A stretch of DNA of 64,000 bases from Brachynemurus nebulosus (taxonomy: Eukaryota > Arthropoda > Insecta > Neuroptera > Myrmeleontidae), in the NCBI GenBank assembly GCA_035578155.1, contig JAPWDM010000001.1, positions 166,133,498-166,197,497 on the forward strand, read 5' to 3'. How positions within the stretch are numbered: the first letter of the stretch is position 1; the number at the start of each line of letters is the position of its first letter. Below, piece by piece: positions 35,601-46,715 of the stretch. Made by a program: the position numbers and the translations under genes. The notes under the pieces were generated by a model, which had not been told where the DNA came from, ran no database searches, and saw nothing but the letters and a program-made list of their open reading frames with translations.

Positions 35601-36477
35601 TACAACCAGAGCATACAATTCATGGAAAGTAATCTCTAACACAACCGAGATCATTATGTCGAGAAAATGCATTTCATAAGAAAATGCATTTCGTAATAAA
35701 TTTTAATTTATATCGACAAATTTCTTATGAAATGCATTTTCTCGACATAATGATCTCGGTTGTGTTAGAGACTACTTTTCATGAATTGTATGCTCTGGTT
35801 GTACCAAAAAAGATGGTTTAACAAAAACTATGTGAAAATTTTTTGGTAAGTACCTACATTATTTTGTCACATTATGAATTAAATGTCGGTTGTCCAGTCT
35901 CAATTTTTTTTTTTTACTCTTTATTTTATAACAAAAATTTTTGACTTATTCTTTTAATTTATAATTAGTACAAAATTTTTCCCTTACTTAAATTGTTATA
36001 TTTTTAAATAAAAATGTTTTTTCTTTCTGTTGTTTATAAATAATTTTTCATTATACATTCCAACAAACCAAAACTAAAAAAATTTCAAATAAATTTTGTA
36101 ACTATTATTGGTAATACAATATTAGATACATATATTAGATATTATTACATTGTAAATATTTATTGTATTTGTAGCCACTGAAGAAGGTATAAAATATACC
36201 GAAAAATTTCTGGACAAAAATAAAGAAACAATTTATTCTACGGAAGATAGTCGGAGTATTATTTCTAATCCTTCATCTCCTTGGATAAATTAGTAATTAA
36301 ATTATTTGGGAACTCAGGTTTAAAAAATTTGTTAAAATTATTACATTATTCCAAAAACCATATTACAATTATTAATTATTTTTTTTTCATCATTAGGATA
36401 TCGAATTCAAAAAATGGGCAGAACAATTCAACGCTATGTGTGCAGAAGTTGAAAAGGAGGAATTATATGTTGAATGA
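29645..36477 (+). CDS. Sororin/Dalmatian-type cohesion protector, two exons, 804 residues
   Basis: Exon 1 is 29645-31978 (778 codons) and ends at the strong donor AAAGAG|GTAAGA. Exon 2 is 36397-36477, phase 0, after a T-rich tract and AG. Exon 2 encodes DIEFKKWAEQFNAMC then AEVEKEELYVE and a stop. This matches the C-terminal sororin motif (a WA..FNA...E..EL.VE pattern), which binds cohesin in vertebrate sororin. Exon 1 is long, low-complexity and Ser/Thr-rich, as in fly Dalmatian. It has a KEN box (residues 612-614, SFGKENID), CDK-type SP sites (SPPP, SPRK, SPVK), an imperfect internal duplication (about 214-270 and 277-335), three FSDIS/VSDIS/FSDNS repeats near 481-556 and a basic stretch at 742-777. 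An in-frame ATG at 29687 is an alternative start. Reading through the donor would give five extra residues and lose the sororin motif. Sororin counters Wapl to keep sister chromatids joined. Confidence 0.8.
32018..32098 (+). repeat. piggyBac-like repeat fragment
   Basis: TTAACCATAGCAAAAATTTT to AGGTTACAAAAAG, matching the left part of the 9251 and 14232 copies without the nested element. Lies at the start of the sororin-like intron. Confidence 0.65.
32261..32480. repeat. Dispersed repeat, inverted partner at 46500-46715
   Basis: TATATTGTACAATAAG, TATTTTACACTATA and CTACGAGCACATTTTT recur inverted around 46500-46715. Confidence 0.65.
32747..34735. mobile_element. About 2-kb TA-flanked element without transposase
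   Basis: Starts CAGTCACTGAA and ends TTCAGTTACTG, flanked by TA on both sides. A second inverted pair, CCAATTTTTTCGGATGG and CCATCCGAAAAAATTGG, lies further inside. No ORF of transposase size. It occupies much of the sororin-like intron. Confidence 0.65.
34736..35052. other. Intronic stretch, nothing recognised
   Basis: No repeat partner or exon was found between the 2-kb element and the palindrome. Confidence 0.4.
35177..35215 (-). ncRNA. Hammerhead-like motif, left arm
   Basis: Minus strand: core CTGAAGA, stem II GGTAT/ATACC around AAAAT, core GAA, stem III AAATTT, C at the cleavage position and a short stem I (CCA/TGG). Confidence 0.55.
36175..36213 (+). ncRNA. Hammerhead-like motif in sense with the sororin-like gene
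   Basis: Same structure as 35177-35215 on the plus strand: CTGAAGA 36178-36184, GAA 36201-36203, predicted cleavage after C36210. Stem I is only three base pairs (CCA/TGG), which may limit activity. It lies 187 nt before the last exon. Confidence 0.55.
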
Positions 36478-37060
36478 GTATTTATTTTAAACTTTTGTAA
36501 TATATTTTTATAAATTCATTTTATTTATATTATTTTAAGTAACAACGGTTATTCTAAGTTTTAAATATTGAGTACACATGTTTTGTACATTTAAAAAAAA
36601 AATACTTTATTTTCAATTACAAATAAGCTAAAAAGATACATACATAAATGTAGCGACACAAGTGCCATTTGTATCTTAAATGTACAAATATTTTGTTTTT
36701 GTGATTATTTTACATAATTTTTTAAACATTTTAAATTAATTTAAGCGAAATACACACAGGGAAACATTTAGTCGCACAAAAAACTGTTGTACCTTTTTGT
36801 GTCTTATAATCATAATTGAAATAACTATTAATAATTTGCATTTCAATTGCATTCCTAAAAAATAAAGTAATGTGCCTTATATTTATTTATGAATGGTTCA
36901 GGGACTGTTGCGACTAAATCCATTTTTAGTGTTCCGTAGTGATAATCACGAAACACTTATGATTTCATCTTATCTGTCATAGTTGCCAAGTGAGTGGTAA
37001 ACCACGCATTTTTTTGTATTTTTTTTTTTTTAAAGAAGAAAAAGTTTTTGTTTTGTGGCT

Positions 37061-37288
37061 TAGTCCCTATTTGCGACACAAAAATTACGCTCGCGCCTCT
37101 GGTGGTAAAACCAGAAACTATATCAAATAAAAGGTGTACGTATGCGTTCATTTGGCATAGAACTTATGTATTATACAAGTTATGTGCAAGCTACTAAATT
37201 TTATATCACCAATTAAACGTATATTTTTACAGCTTCTGAATTTACCACCAGAGACGCGAGTGAGAATTTTTACGTCGCCAATAACTAG
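37061..37288. mobile_element. Short MITE, about 228 bp
   Basis: TTGCGACACAAAAATTACGC and CGCGCCTCTGGTGG on the left face CCACCAGAGACGCGAG and AATTTTTACGTCGCCAA on the right. Confidence 0.75.
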
Positions 37289-37316
37289 ATATAAATAAAA
37301 TTATTTTAACTTTTAG

Positions 37317-37410
37317 TTATCTCCGAATTATTAATGGCTCTCTAAAAATACAAGTTTCAGAATTGAGGGAAAATGCCTTGTTAAAAAATGATAGATTCCG
37401 TTTTGTATTT
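37317..37410 (+). CDS. Candidate coiled-coil exon (shugoshin-like?)
   Basis: After acceptor AACTTTTAG the frame reads YLRIINGSLKIQVSELRENA then LLKNDRFR, a heptad-like coil reminiscent of the N-terminal coil of insect shugoshin (MEI-S332, 'YKLLNAEL...'). No start exon and no good donor were found; the frame stops soon after. It may be an isolated remnant or chance. Confidence 0.25.
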
Positions 37411-37889
37411 TAGTTTTGCCTCACAAATATTGAATTAAACATTTATTCTGTAAAAATGCCACTTTTGTCTCATTAATTTTGTGATATGTTTCGATCTGTA
37501 TATATACCAGTATCAAATAAGTTCATATAGGTCGAAACATGTCGCAAAATTAATTATATAAAGGTTGTATTTTTGTAGTGTTTAAATTATTATGATATAT
37601 GATACATCATAAACACTAAAATTTATTTTTGGAATTTTGTTTTAATATTTTCGTTTTTTGTTATACGTAATTTCGAATTCAATACTCTATTCTTTATAGT
37701 TTATTATAATGCAGAAAAGTGTCATTTAAATTTAAACACATTCGCTCCTGAGGATTGGTTAACCCATTATATCCCTATTGGTTAACCCATTATAACCCAT
37801 TTATTTTTATGCGTTCGATTTTGATAAAATTTTATATGATACGTAAAAGATTAAAACTGGATTTATTAAGTAACTCTCTAAAGAAAAGG

Positions 37890-38510
37890 GTAATTTCAAA
37901 AATGTAAACTTTACCGCATCGATGCAGCATCATGACTTTTCTGATGCGTCTAATACTACATGATGCGCTACTGATGCTCTCTTGAAATTTGATGCACATT
38001 AGATATTTTTGAATGGGATATTGGCATCATGATGCATGTAGCATAATAGACACACAATGTATCCAATGTAGCATGATGGACTATCTATAGATAATATAGT
38101 AATACAGTCCTTTTATAGGTATATTATCTTTGAATTTCAACTTGAACTTACTTGAAATTGAAAATATTGAAATTTTATTTGAATAAAAAATATTACATTC
38201 CTATTTTGAGTGTAAGATGTATTCAAATAGCTTAAACAATTTTAATGAAAGGTAAATACATTAATTTTTTTCAACAGTTTCTTTTTCGGAATTATTCCTG
38301 TTGGTGTTAATACCTACATAATATGGCAAGTAGTTATAATTCTACATTATACACATGACAAGCATCTTGAACACGCATCACCAAATTTCTTGATGTATTG
38401 TTTTGACGCATCAAATGCAAAAATGAACTTTTGATTTTTCATTGTGATGCGTCTGATGCGTTTTTGAACTTTTGACTCTGCCTCATGCAAGCAGTGATGC
38501 ATTTTTGAAG
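37890..38510. mobile_element. Foldback element rich in GATGC/GCATC motifs
   Basis: TTCAAAAATGTAAACTT at the left faces AGTGATGCATTTTTGAA at the right. Both sides carry many GATGCATC, TGATGCG and CGCATCA motifs. Confidence 0.6.
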
Positions 38511-38581
38511 TTAGCCAAATCCTGGTATTTTTTACAAGAACTTATTAAATAATATTTTGGATCTTGGTTTATATGAAAATT

Positions 38582-39336
38582 TTAGCGGTAATTTTGAAAT
38601 AAATTTATCAAAAGTAAAGTCATTGTATCTTCTATGGTGTGTTGTTTCCCGGAAAATATGAAAAATCGTAGACGATATTGTGCAATATCGGGGATGTCTA
38701 CGGTGTCAGAAAATTTTGTACTCCATTTGTCTTTTTCGTACTGATGTGGCCGTTCAAGTCGGATGTAGCTCATGAGGACATTTAATAAATTATTGCTGTT
38801 TAAATGGAATCTCTCGTGTCCAAGTTGGGTAAATAATTTGAAAATACACCGATAGATTTCGTTATAGTAATAATTAGTGGCGTCTCGAATCTTTTCTAGG
38901 TGTATGTATGAGCAATTCCTTCTTGTTGTGCATATACGAGAGGACTTGAAGACAACGCGTTTCTAAATTCAAATAATTCGTACTTTTTATGATTATTTTA
39001 TCACTATGGATCGATTTTCGTTTTGATCGAGGAATAATCGATATCTGGTTTCCATTTCGGCAACGTGACATTTAATATTTCTAATAAAGTATGCTCTTTG
39101 TCCCATTTGAAGTCATGTCCAAGTTCCAAAATTAGTTGTAAGGGTATATTTTCCCTTAGGGCTATCTGTTTTAACAAATCACCGAAATTATCATTGCCAA
39201 GAATATCTTTTACAGGAACCGATATTAACTGAGAAAGTTGGTTCGCCCATTTTGTTTGTAATAGAGTTTTTTCTAGTGTTGGAATCATGTTTCCCAGATT
39301 ATGCGTTACGGAATATGACATAGCAAGTCGACAAAT
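38582..39336 (-). pseudogene. Broken coding fragment of an unidentified protein, about 245 codons
   Basis: The minus strand encodes MSYSVTHNLGNMIPTLEKTL through LLEILNVTLPKWKPDIDYSS and then hits three consecutive stops (TAG TGA TAA near 38996-39006). The same frame resumes with KYELFEFRNALSSSPLVYAQ and then needs a frame change near 38900 to continue EKIRDATNYYYNEIYRCIF. It ends QYRLRFFIFSGKQHTIEDTM and NLFQNYR. A weak resemblance to the C-terminal part of the kinetochore protein Rough deal/KNTC1 came to mind but is unverified. No introns are visible, so it may be a processed or truncated copy, or a gene damaged by assembly errors. Confidence 0.5.
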
Positions 39337-39741
39337 TGTGGATAATTTTATTCAGCCCGTGCTAAATTTGAAAATTTAGTACGGACTGCATAAAATTTAG
39401 AAAATAAAAAAAAATTAAGTTTAACTAATTTTAAAAAGAAAATTTGGTGGCCTGTAGCTCTGAAAGTTACCAACAGTACTTAATCAAAACAATTTTAGTT
39501 AAAATATGACGTTTGATATTCGTTAAAAATTCATAACTTTAAACTCGTATTTCGACCTGATGAACAATTTCTAATAATATGCTTTAGTATAGAATATATT
39601 TTTACATATTCTCTGCCAAAAGTTTTCAACTGTTCACTGCTTAAACTTTGTCTATACACACAGGTAAAATTTATTACATTTTAAAATCAGCGCAAGAATT
39701 TGTATTTTGTTCCATAATGGGTTAACTAATCTATATATATA

Positions 39742-40030
39742 TTAAGGTTCGTCTACACGTTCAAATTTTACCATCGATTTGTGCAAACAGAATAGTACTA
39801 CAACTTTAGTAAACATTGCGCGTGTTAACGATAATGTTTAAGTCGCCGCGTGCACTTCATTTATATCAGTTAATTATATAAAAATGATATTATAACTAAT
39901 CTAAGAACTATTGTAAACAAACTAAATGTTGCACAAACTTATTGGTACTAGGTGGACATCGTATCGTATTTCGTGTTATTGCGCAAATTGAACGCGCAGA
40001 CAAGTCACTGTCGTGTAGAGTTTGCCAGGA
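39742..40030. mobile_element. PIF-like foldback, degenerate
   Basis: Left end GGTTCGTCTACACG and right end (inverse) GGCAAACTCTACACGAC resemble the GGCTGC..ACACG ends of the other PIF-like elements. Preceded by TTA or TAA. Confidence 0.4.
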
Positions 40031-40632
40031 GCGAACATTTCGAAGAATTTTTGTATTTTGTTTAATTTATTTTATTAAATAAGCAGTGCAAGAGTATAAA
40101 TAATTTTTTTAAATTTTTTTTCTACGGAATATTTATATAAATTTTATTGTTCGTATTATATATTTTTTCTTTTTTACAAATCTTTTTATTTTTAAATCTT
40201 TTACGAATCTAGTATTTTATTTTAATCAAAATTTTATTTATAATTAATTCTGTGATTTAAAACCTTGAAAAAGAAAAATTTTAAACATTCACATTTTGTG
40301 CCATAGTTTTTAATAAGTTTTAACCTTATTTTTAAAAAAAATATATCTTATGTATTTGTGATCTTAATGATTCATCTTTTAATATTTTAATTTCTCTATT
40401 TTTACATACTAGTTAATAACTTAAAATTTTCAACTGCAGGTAGATTAAATAAAATCTGATAAAAACAACGACTTCCTGCACAATGATCAAAAACGAAAAA
40501 ACCACCGTTGTGGATTAAGAATGTGACACTACATATCCGTGTCACACGAGTCAAAAAACAAAAATCAAATGAAAAATCAGCTAAAAACATCACCAATTAA
40601 AAATAAAAATAAATGTCAAACTAAAATTTTAA

Positions 40633-40675
40633 AAAATCTTACATGTTTCGGCCCGTGGCCATTTTCAAAGATTTT
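40633..40675 (-). ncRNA. Hammerhead-like motif with mutated core, left arm
   Basis: Stem I AAAATCT/AGATTTT (7 bp), stem II GGCC/GGCC, core GAA and stem III ACATGT are intact. The catalytic box reads TTGAAAA instead of CTGANGA, changing C3 and G8. Predicted inactive. Confidence 0.5.
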
Positions 40676-40713
40676 GGCAAAAGATCTTCTTTTTCCTTTT
40701 ACGTCGTTTTGCC

Positions 40714-40756
40714 AAAATCTTTGAAAATGGCCACGGGCCGAAACATGTAAGATTTT
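40714..40756 (+). ncRNA. Hammerhead-like motif with mutated core, right arm
   Basis: Exact inverse partner of 40633-40675: TTGAAAA at 40721-40727 and AGATTTT at 40750-40756. The two arms share the same core changes, so these predate the palindrome or were homogenised. Confidence 0.5.
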
Positions 40757-41299
40757 TTAAAATTTTAGTTTGACATTTATTTTTATTTTTAATTGGTGAT
40801 GTTTTTAGCTGATTTTTCATTTGATTTTTGTTTTTTGACTCGTGTGACACGGATATGTAGTGTCACATACTTAATCCACAACGGTGGTTTTTTCGTTTTT
40901 GATCATTGTGCAGGAAGTCGTTGTTTTTATCAGATTTTACTAGTTAAGTGATTTTTCTATATTTTTGATAATTTTTGTAAAAATGGTCAAAAAATAATTA
41001 CTTAATTTGAAATGGAAAAATTCCCGGCAAAAATGACTCACCATAATAAGCCTCTTGTTTGATTTGTAGTATAAAAAATTCCGGTGCAATTGCGCATGTG
41101 CTTTACTAAACCGCGCGAACACATTTAGCAAAATTTTAAATATGTAACGTCTACAAGCTTCCAAGTATAGTAGTAGATGTCAAATATTTTGAATTTTTGT
41201 TGGCGCGGTTTAATAGTGCCCATGCGCGAGAATTTTTTATACGGTACCACGAATCGAACACAGCCCTGAAAATCAACAAACGTCATAATCTCAATAATT

Positions 41300-41645
41300 G
41301 TAACTATCGCATTAGAGAGAGGTTGTGTTTGATTGATTACTGAATTGGAGTGGCACTCGAATAAGTGATCGGTGGCCTAGTTGGTAAGGCGCTTGGCTTG
41401 TAACCAAGAGATCCGGGTTCGAGTCCCAGCCGATCCAATTTGGTAATTTTTCAAACACTATGTCAATTTTAATTAACATAATGAATTGGCCATTTGCCAA
41501 AGTACATCGAGTGTTCAAGTATCAGCCAAAGCTGAACATTGAGTGAACATATGAATATTGGTGTATGTTTAAATACGGATAAAAATTCGCCATACACTAA
41601 TAATGTTTCACAGGCACTCGATAACATTTGAAATTAAAAGTATAT
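41300..41645 (+). repeat. 348-bp tRNA-bearing repeat unit, single copy
   Basis: One unit of the family that is tandem at 61540-62807, here in opposite orientation. Shared flanks include GAATTGGAGTGGCACTCGA before the tRNA-like part and CATAATGAATTGGCCATTTG and AGCCAAAGCTGAACATTGAG after it. Confidence 0.85.
41366..41437 (+). tRNA. tRNA-Thr-like gene, anticodon TGT
   Basis: 72 nt. Box A TGGCCTAGTTGG, anticodon arm CTTGG-CTTGTAA-CCAAG (anticodon TGT, Thr), T loop TTCGAGT inside box B GGGTTCGAGTCCC, acceptor GATCGG/CCGATC. Mismatches at T1:C72 and C50:A64 suggest a tRNA-derived or decaying gene. A TTTTT terminator lies about 13 bp downstream. Confidence 0.65.
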
Positions 41646-43450
41646 TTTTACATATCAAATTAGAAACCAGTATATATTTGAATATCGATAAATTACTATT
41701 AATTATTATAGAGTAGGAACTTAACCCTAATTTTTAACAAAAAGTGACCACGAGCGTTCTAGTGGCTTATTAAAAAGGAATAAAAAATTAATTTTGTATT
41801 TGTAGTATTCTATAAGCACAATTGATATATATAAAAAAAAAATTATAACATTTTTTTATAGAGAGAAAAAATTATTGACAAATATGATATTTTAGAATGA
41901 ATACGTAGACTAAAATCAAACATTTATAAGAATACTACTTGTTAAATTATTTATTTTTATCAATTTTTAGCATTGAAGCCGTGGTTTAATCAAAAAATAG
42001 TATTTGAATTTTATATTTTATTTTAAATTCTGCATCGATTAAAAAAAAAAAAACCAGTCACTAGAACGCTCCTGATCACTTTTTCAATTTCTAAGCATAT
42101 TTTTAAGGGTAAGTTCCTAGCCTATTATTGTGTATTCAAGTTAGAGAATAGAAATATAAAAAATAATATTGAATCGACATGTTGTTTACAAATTGTGACG
42201 ACACTTTGAAGTAATGACTCATTTTTAATTATTTAAATCAAAACTGAAGATTAATAATTTTCAAAATATAATTTCTAAATAATTACCAAATATTTAACAA
42301 AGTCAAATCGGACACTTATTTATGAATGTTTCAAAATCGGAAGAGCAATCAAATTTTATACTGTTATATCAGAGAGTATTAAATTTATATTTTTTTATTA
42401 TTATAATAATAAACAACAAGGAAAATTAGTCTTTGTATTATGTTTAATTTTTTTTTTTTTTTATTTAAAAGCAAAAAATTGTTTTAAAAAGCTAAAAGTT
42501 TGTAACATTGATTTTACGACATACATCAAATTTTAAACTTAGTTGATCTCTAAAAGATTAATTTTAAATGATTTTTTCGTAATTTTCTGAGAATACTAAT
42601 TGTAAAATATGTACTATACGTATTTTCAAGCCATTTTAAAGAAACGTTTTTCATTTGTATAAAAATATATTTTAATAAATAATTCTGTTGTATAAAAATC
42701 GTCATTATTTTATCTCCCTAATTCCATCTTCCTATTTTATCTCCTACTTTGTTCCTTTATAAAACAATTGAATTAACTAATTAGGGTCCGCGTTCTAAGC
42801 ATTTTAAAATAGCCAGAACGACCATAGAGGCCGATTGCGATCAGTAATCACACATATGTACGATCTTACCGCAAGCAGGTACGACCAGTAACCAACACGA
42901 GAAACACAGTCTTTGTGTGGTGATATCTGTAAACATTTATAGACGGATAACACATAAAAATATAATTTTATATTATTATTATTTTTTGTCTTTTTTTGGA
43001 ATTGTATCAAAATGCGTACATTTAATAAAAGTTGTTTGTGTTTTTTTATATTTTTGGTTTATCATTATCAGTGTGTTTGTCTGTTATTATTTTTATTAAA
43101 AATGTGTATGTTTACAGTTACACATTTTGAATCATTTCGTAAATTTATTTAAATAATTTTTTTTTAAATCTTTAAAAATATTGCCGGCCCTTGAGGAAGT
43201 ATACTGTGGAAGTGCGCGGACCGTCTAGTGTTAATAAATAAACAAAATTACTTTGCTTAAATTCCACTATATTTATTACTTATTACTATGTGAATCCGTT
43301 TTTTACTATTATGGCCATTGTCAAATGGTAAGTTTTACAAATTATGTAGCTTTAAGCAAAGTAATTCAGTTTTATTTATTTAAAAATCGATCAAGAGCGA
43401 GTCAGGCTTGCACAATTAAGGTTCCGTACAGTGAGTAGTAAATAGACTAA
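41646..43450. other. Intergenic AT-rich DNA, no gene seen
   Basis: No supported exon, RNA gene or repeat family was recognised. Confidence 0.45.
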
Positions 43451-43461
43451 ATTTTTATTTT

Positions 43462-44036
<575 letters not shown>

Positions 44037-44377
44037 ATATATTTAAACCTTATCAAAATTTTTGATTTCCTAAATCTTCGAGGCTAGTTTTGTTACAGGA
44101 TTAAATTTTCTCAGGAAGGTTGAGGTTGATAGAAGCAATATTCGAAACCAAATTTCATATATTTAAGTGGAGTAGTTTCCGAAATAGTAGTGTACAAAAA
44201 TCATAGCTTTTGGCACTCATTGACTGACTGACTAAGAGATCATCAAAAATCCTGGGTACGTTCAATCGAGCCAGAGCTTTGAAATTTCAGATAGTGTTTA
44301 AGGTAATAAATACCAGAAAAAAGGTTCTAAATAAATACTAGAAAGAAAGTTATTCCATTACTATTTTAAAAAAAGGG

Positions 44378-44420
44378 CTAGCTACCAGGAGGTCCGGGGT
44401 TTGTGTCCTAGCCGATCCAG
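44378..44420 (+). repeat. Degenerate 3' half of the tRNA-like repeat
   Basis: GCTACCAGGAGGTCC then GGGGTTTGTGTCCTAGCCGA and TCCAGTT mirror the anticodon-to-acceptor half of the Thr-like tRNA, with a mutated T loop. Non-functional. Confidence 0.55.
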
Positions 44421-44514
44421 TTCAATAATTTTTTTCAATTTCGATGTGATTTTTAATTATTTTATATATTTAAATTCCCTTAATTAAGAAAACTACTCTT
44501 AAATTTAGATAAAA

Positions 44515-44765
44515 GAGGAGGCCGCGCTTACCCCCCCCCCCCCCTAGTTCTTAGGGAAACGATAAAATATATAACTTCAATGGTAGTCAAATGTTTTTTT
44601 TACGTAGTCTAGAATTTTAACAACAGGATAGTTTTACAATATGGTCGGAATTGGAACTTTTTATGGCTATGCTTACAAGTCACCATTCGTCATCCAAAAT
44701 ATTAAAAATACTCCTTATCTCCAATTCTAGCCTCCACCCCCACAAATTATCAATAGGCGCCCCTG
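44515..44765 (-). mobile_element. hAT fragment, empty copy of the 28174 element
   Basis: Inverse of the 28174-28740 element, ending TAGGCGCCCCTG. It has uninterrupted sequence GTCAAATGTTTTTTTTACGT where the other copy has the TAGCGAATTTTCG-family insertion. The outer left end is a poly-C run. Confidence 0.75.
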
Positions 44766-44976
44766 AATTTGACTCACTGTTTTATGTGTATGTGTAATAT
44801 TGTGATCACTAGTAAATTAAATAATTACATAATAATATGTATTTATATTGAACTAGCCATACCCGCGACGTCGTTCGCGCAAAGCATTGTTAAAAAACTC
44901 AATGAGAAGTATGTAAGTGTAATAATTATAGAGCACTTGCAAAGAATGATAATTTTTGTGTAATGCATGCACGTGC

Positions 44977-45370
44977 TCAAAATGGTTTTTCTGTTTTCCC
45001 GTGAGAATGAGAAATTTTCCCGGAGTAAAAAGTATCTTAAATGTTGACTCAAGTAATAGGTTATCACCACACCAAATTTCATAAAAATTCGTCCAATAGT
45101 TTTTGCGTAATACGTGCACATGCACAAAATGGTTTTTCTATTTTTCCGTGGGAATGAGGCATTTTCCCGGAGTAAAAAGTATCTTAAATGTTGCCCTAGG
45201 CAATAAGTTATCACCACACCAAATTTCATTAAAATCTGTCCAATAGTTTTTGCCTAATGTGTGCACATGCTCAAAATAGTTTTTCCATTTTCCCGTGGGA
45301 ATGAGAAATTTTCCTGAAGTAAAAAGTATTTTAGATATTGACCCAGGTAATAAGTTATCATCACATCAAA
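44977..45370. repeat. 147-bp tandem repeat, about 2.7 copies
   Basis: Units start at 44977, 45124 and 45271. They share CCGGAGTAAAAAGTATCTTA, ATCACCACACCAAATTTCAT and CCAATAGTTTTTGC. The preceding TAGCCATACCCGCGACGTCG resembles a start seen in many insect interspersed repeats. Confidence 0.85.
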
Positions 45371-45885
45371 GCTATTTACAGTACCAGTACAATTTTCAAA
45401 AGATATTCCATGTACAGAAATGGTCTCGTTACAATTTTATTATAATTATGTATAGATGTGCATAGATGTCGTTAACTTTCTAATTACAAAAATTTAATTA
45501 ATATCTTATTTATATTTTTAAATTTATTTTTTTATGAACCAATTTTTAAAAACTTTTAAAGTTTAGGAAGTGCGGTTCACACCGGACCTACTTTTTGTTA
45601 ATAAATTCGGTCATCAAGAAATGATTAAAAAATCCTAGGAAAGCAAAATTAAACATTGCCCAATATTAGTACATACACTTCTTCAAGTCTTATTTCATTT
45701 TACCAAATTTTTTGTTATTAAATATTATTTAATAAATAATTAAAGGAAAAGTTTTTGTAGGTACCTGCGATAACATAAATAATACAACTAACAAAAGGTA
45801 ATATTTTATGCGTTTTTTATCTTTCAAAAAGATATTTTTTCTACTCCTACTATTAAAAGCAACATTTTTCGCACGGGTAACTATA

Positions 45886-46239
45886 GGTGTTTTCCAACTA
45901 CCAGAGCGCAGTGCGCATTAATGCCGCACAATGCCGCATTTGCGAGCATTAATTGGAACAGATTGGTTGTCAAATGACATAAAATGTATTTTGATAATTA
46001 ATTTCAATGTTATCAAACATTAATTAACAATTGTGTATGATAAAAATACGTCAATGATGGCCAACTTAAAAGAAAAAAAACTTAAGATTTCATGTTTACT
46101 TGTTGGTATAGAGCAAAAAAGTAGAGAGCAAAAAAGTTATCAAATGCCCAATTGTGCGAGGTGTTGCGGTAATTGGAACACTCAGTACTGAGCATTATGC
46201 CGCATAATGCGCTTTTGTGCCGTAATTGGAAAACACCCT
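45886..46239. mobile_element. Foldback MITE, GGTGTTTTCCAA ends
   Basis: Left GGTGTTTTCCAACTACC faces right GGTAATTGGAACAC and CCGTAATTGGAAAACACC, flanked by TATA. The subtermini carry AATGCCGCA and GCGCATTA motifs. Confidence 0.7.
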
Positions 46240-46499
46240 ATATGTAAAAATTACCAGTTGCCCACACCGTGCGGAAATAGCGTGCGAAATAATTTCCCAC
46301 GGCTTAATATAATGAAAAAGTAGGCTGTTTCCTTAATTTAATAACAATATACTATTTTGTACTTAAAATCTACATAAATAATTCTGAAAATATACATACA
46401 TACATATGAATTGGTTATTGATTTTTGTTTCCATACTTTCAAAGTATGCATTGGTAAAAATTTGAACATCTTACAACTGACATAAATTAATAAAAAATT

Positions 46500-46715
46500 T
46501 TACTATTTATTTAAATAAATATTAATGTAAATTTTACGAAAAAAAATGTTCTCGTAGAAAAAGTATAGTGTAAAATACATGGGAAAAGCTTATTTCTCAC
46601 TCATATGAATTGTTGCACGCGCCCTGCGGGCTCGCTCATATTCGTGAGAAATAACAAACTCATATTCGTGAGAAATAATAAGCCATTTTTCCCACTTATT
46701 GTACAATATACAATT
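46500..46715. repeat. Inverted partner of the 32261-32480 repeat
   Basis: ATTAATGTAAATTTTACG, CTCGTAGAAAAAGTATAG and CTTATTGTACAATATA match the inverse of the 32-kb copy. A local hairpin (TTATTTCTCACTCATATGAA against TTCGTGAGAAATAA) lies within. Confidence 0.6.

Larger units (their letters stand above)
35053..36337. mobile_element. 1.3-kb palindrome with hammerhead-like motif in each arm
   Basis: Left arm 35053-35680 and right arm 35724-36337 are nearly identical in inverse, with a 43-base spacer. It ends about 60 bp before the last sororin-like exon. The arms diverge by small indels and substitutions, so it is older than the 24.7-kb palindrome. Confidence 0.9.
40450..40940. mobile_element. 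Near-perfect palindrome with decayed hammerhead-like motif
   Basis: Arms 40450-40682 and 40707-40940 are inverse copies around a 24-base spacer, so the same short open frame reads on both strands. Each arm carries a hammerhead-like motif (40633-40675 minus, 40714-40756 plus). Confidence 0.9.

Noticed and set aside
37471..37560. Possible further hammerhead motif around GTCGAAACATGTCGC
   Set aside because: GAAACATGT resembles the second half, and an inverted partner exists, but no CTGANGA box or matching stem I was found.
40539..40850. Two opposite ORFs with identical 49-residue starts
   Set aside because: They are the two arms of a palindrome read on both strands, with Lys/Asn-rich chance sequence.
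44843..45229. 128-codon minus-strand ORF with internal repeats
   Set aside because: It is the translation of the 147-bp tandem repeat (147 is divisible by three, so the frame stays open).
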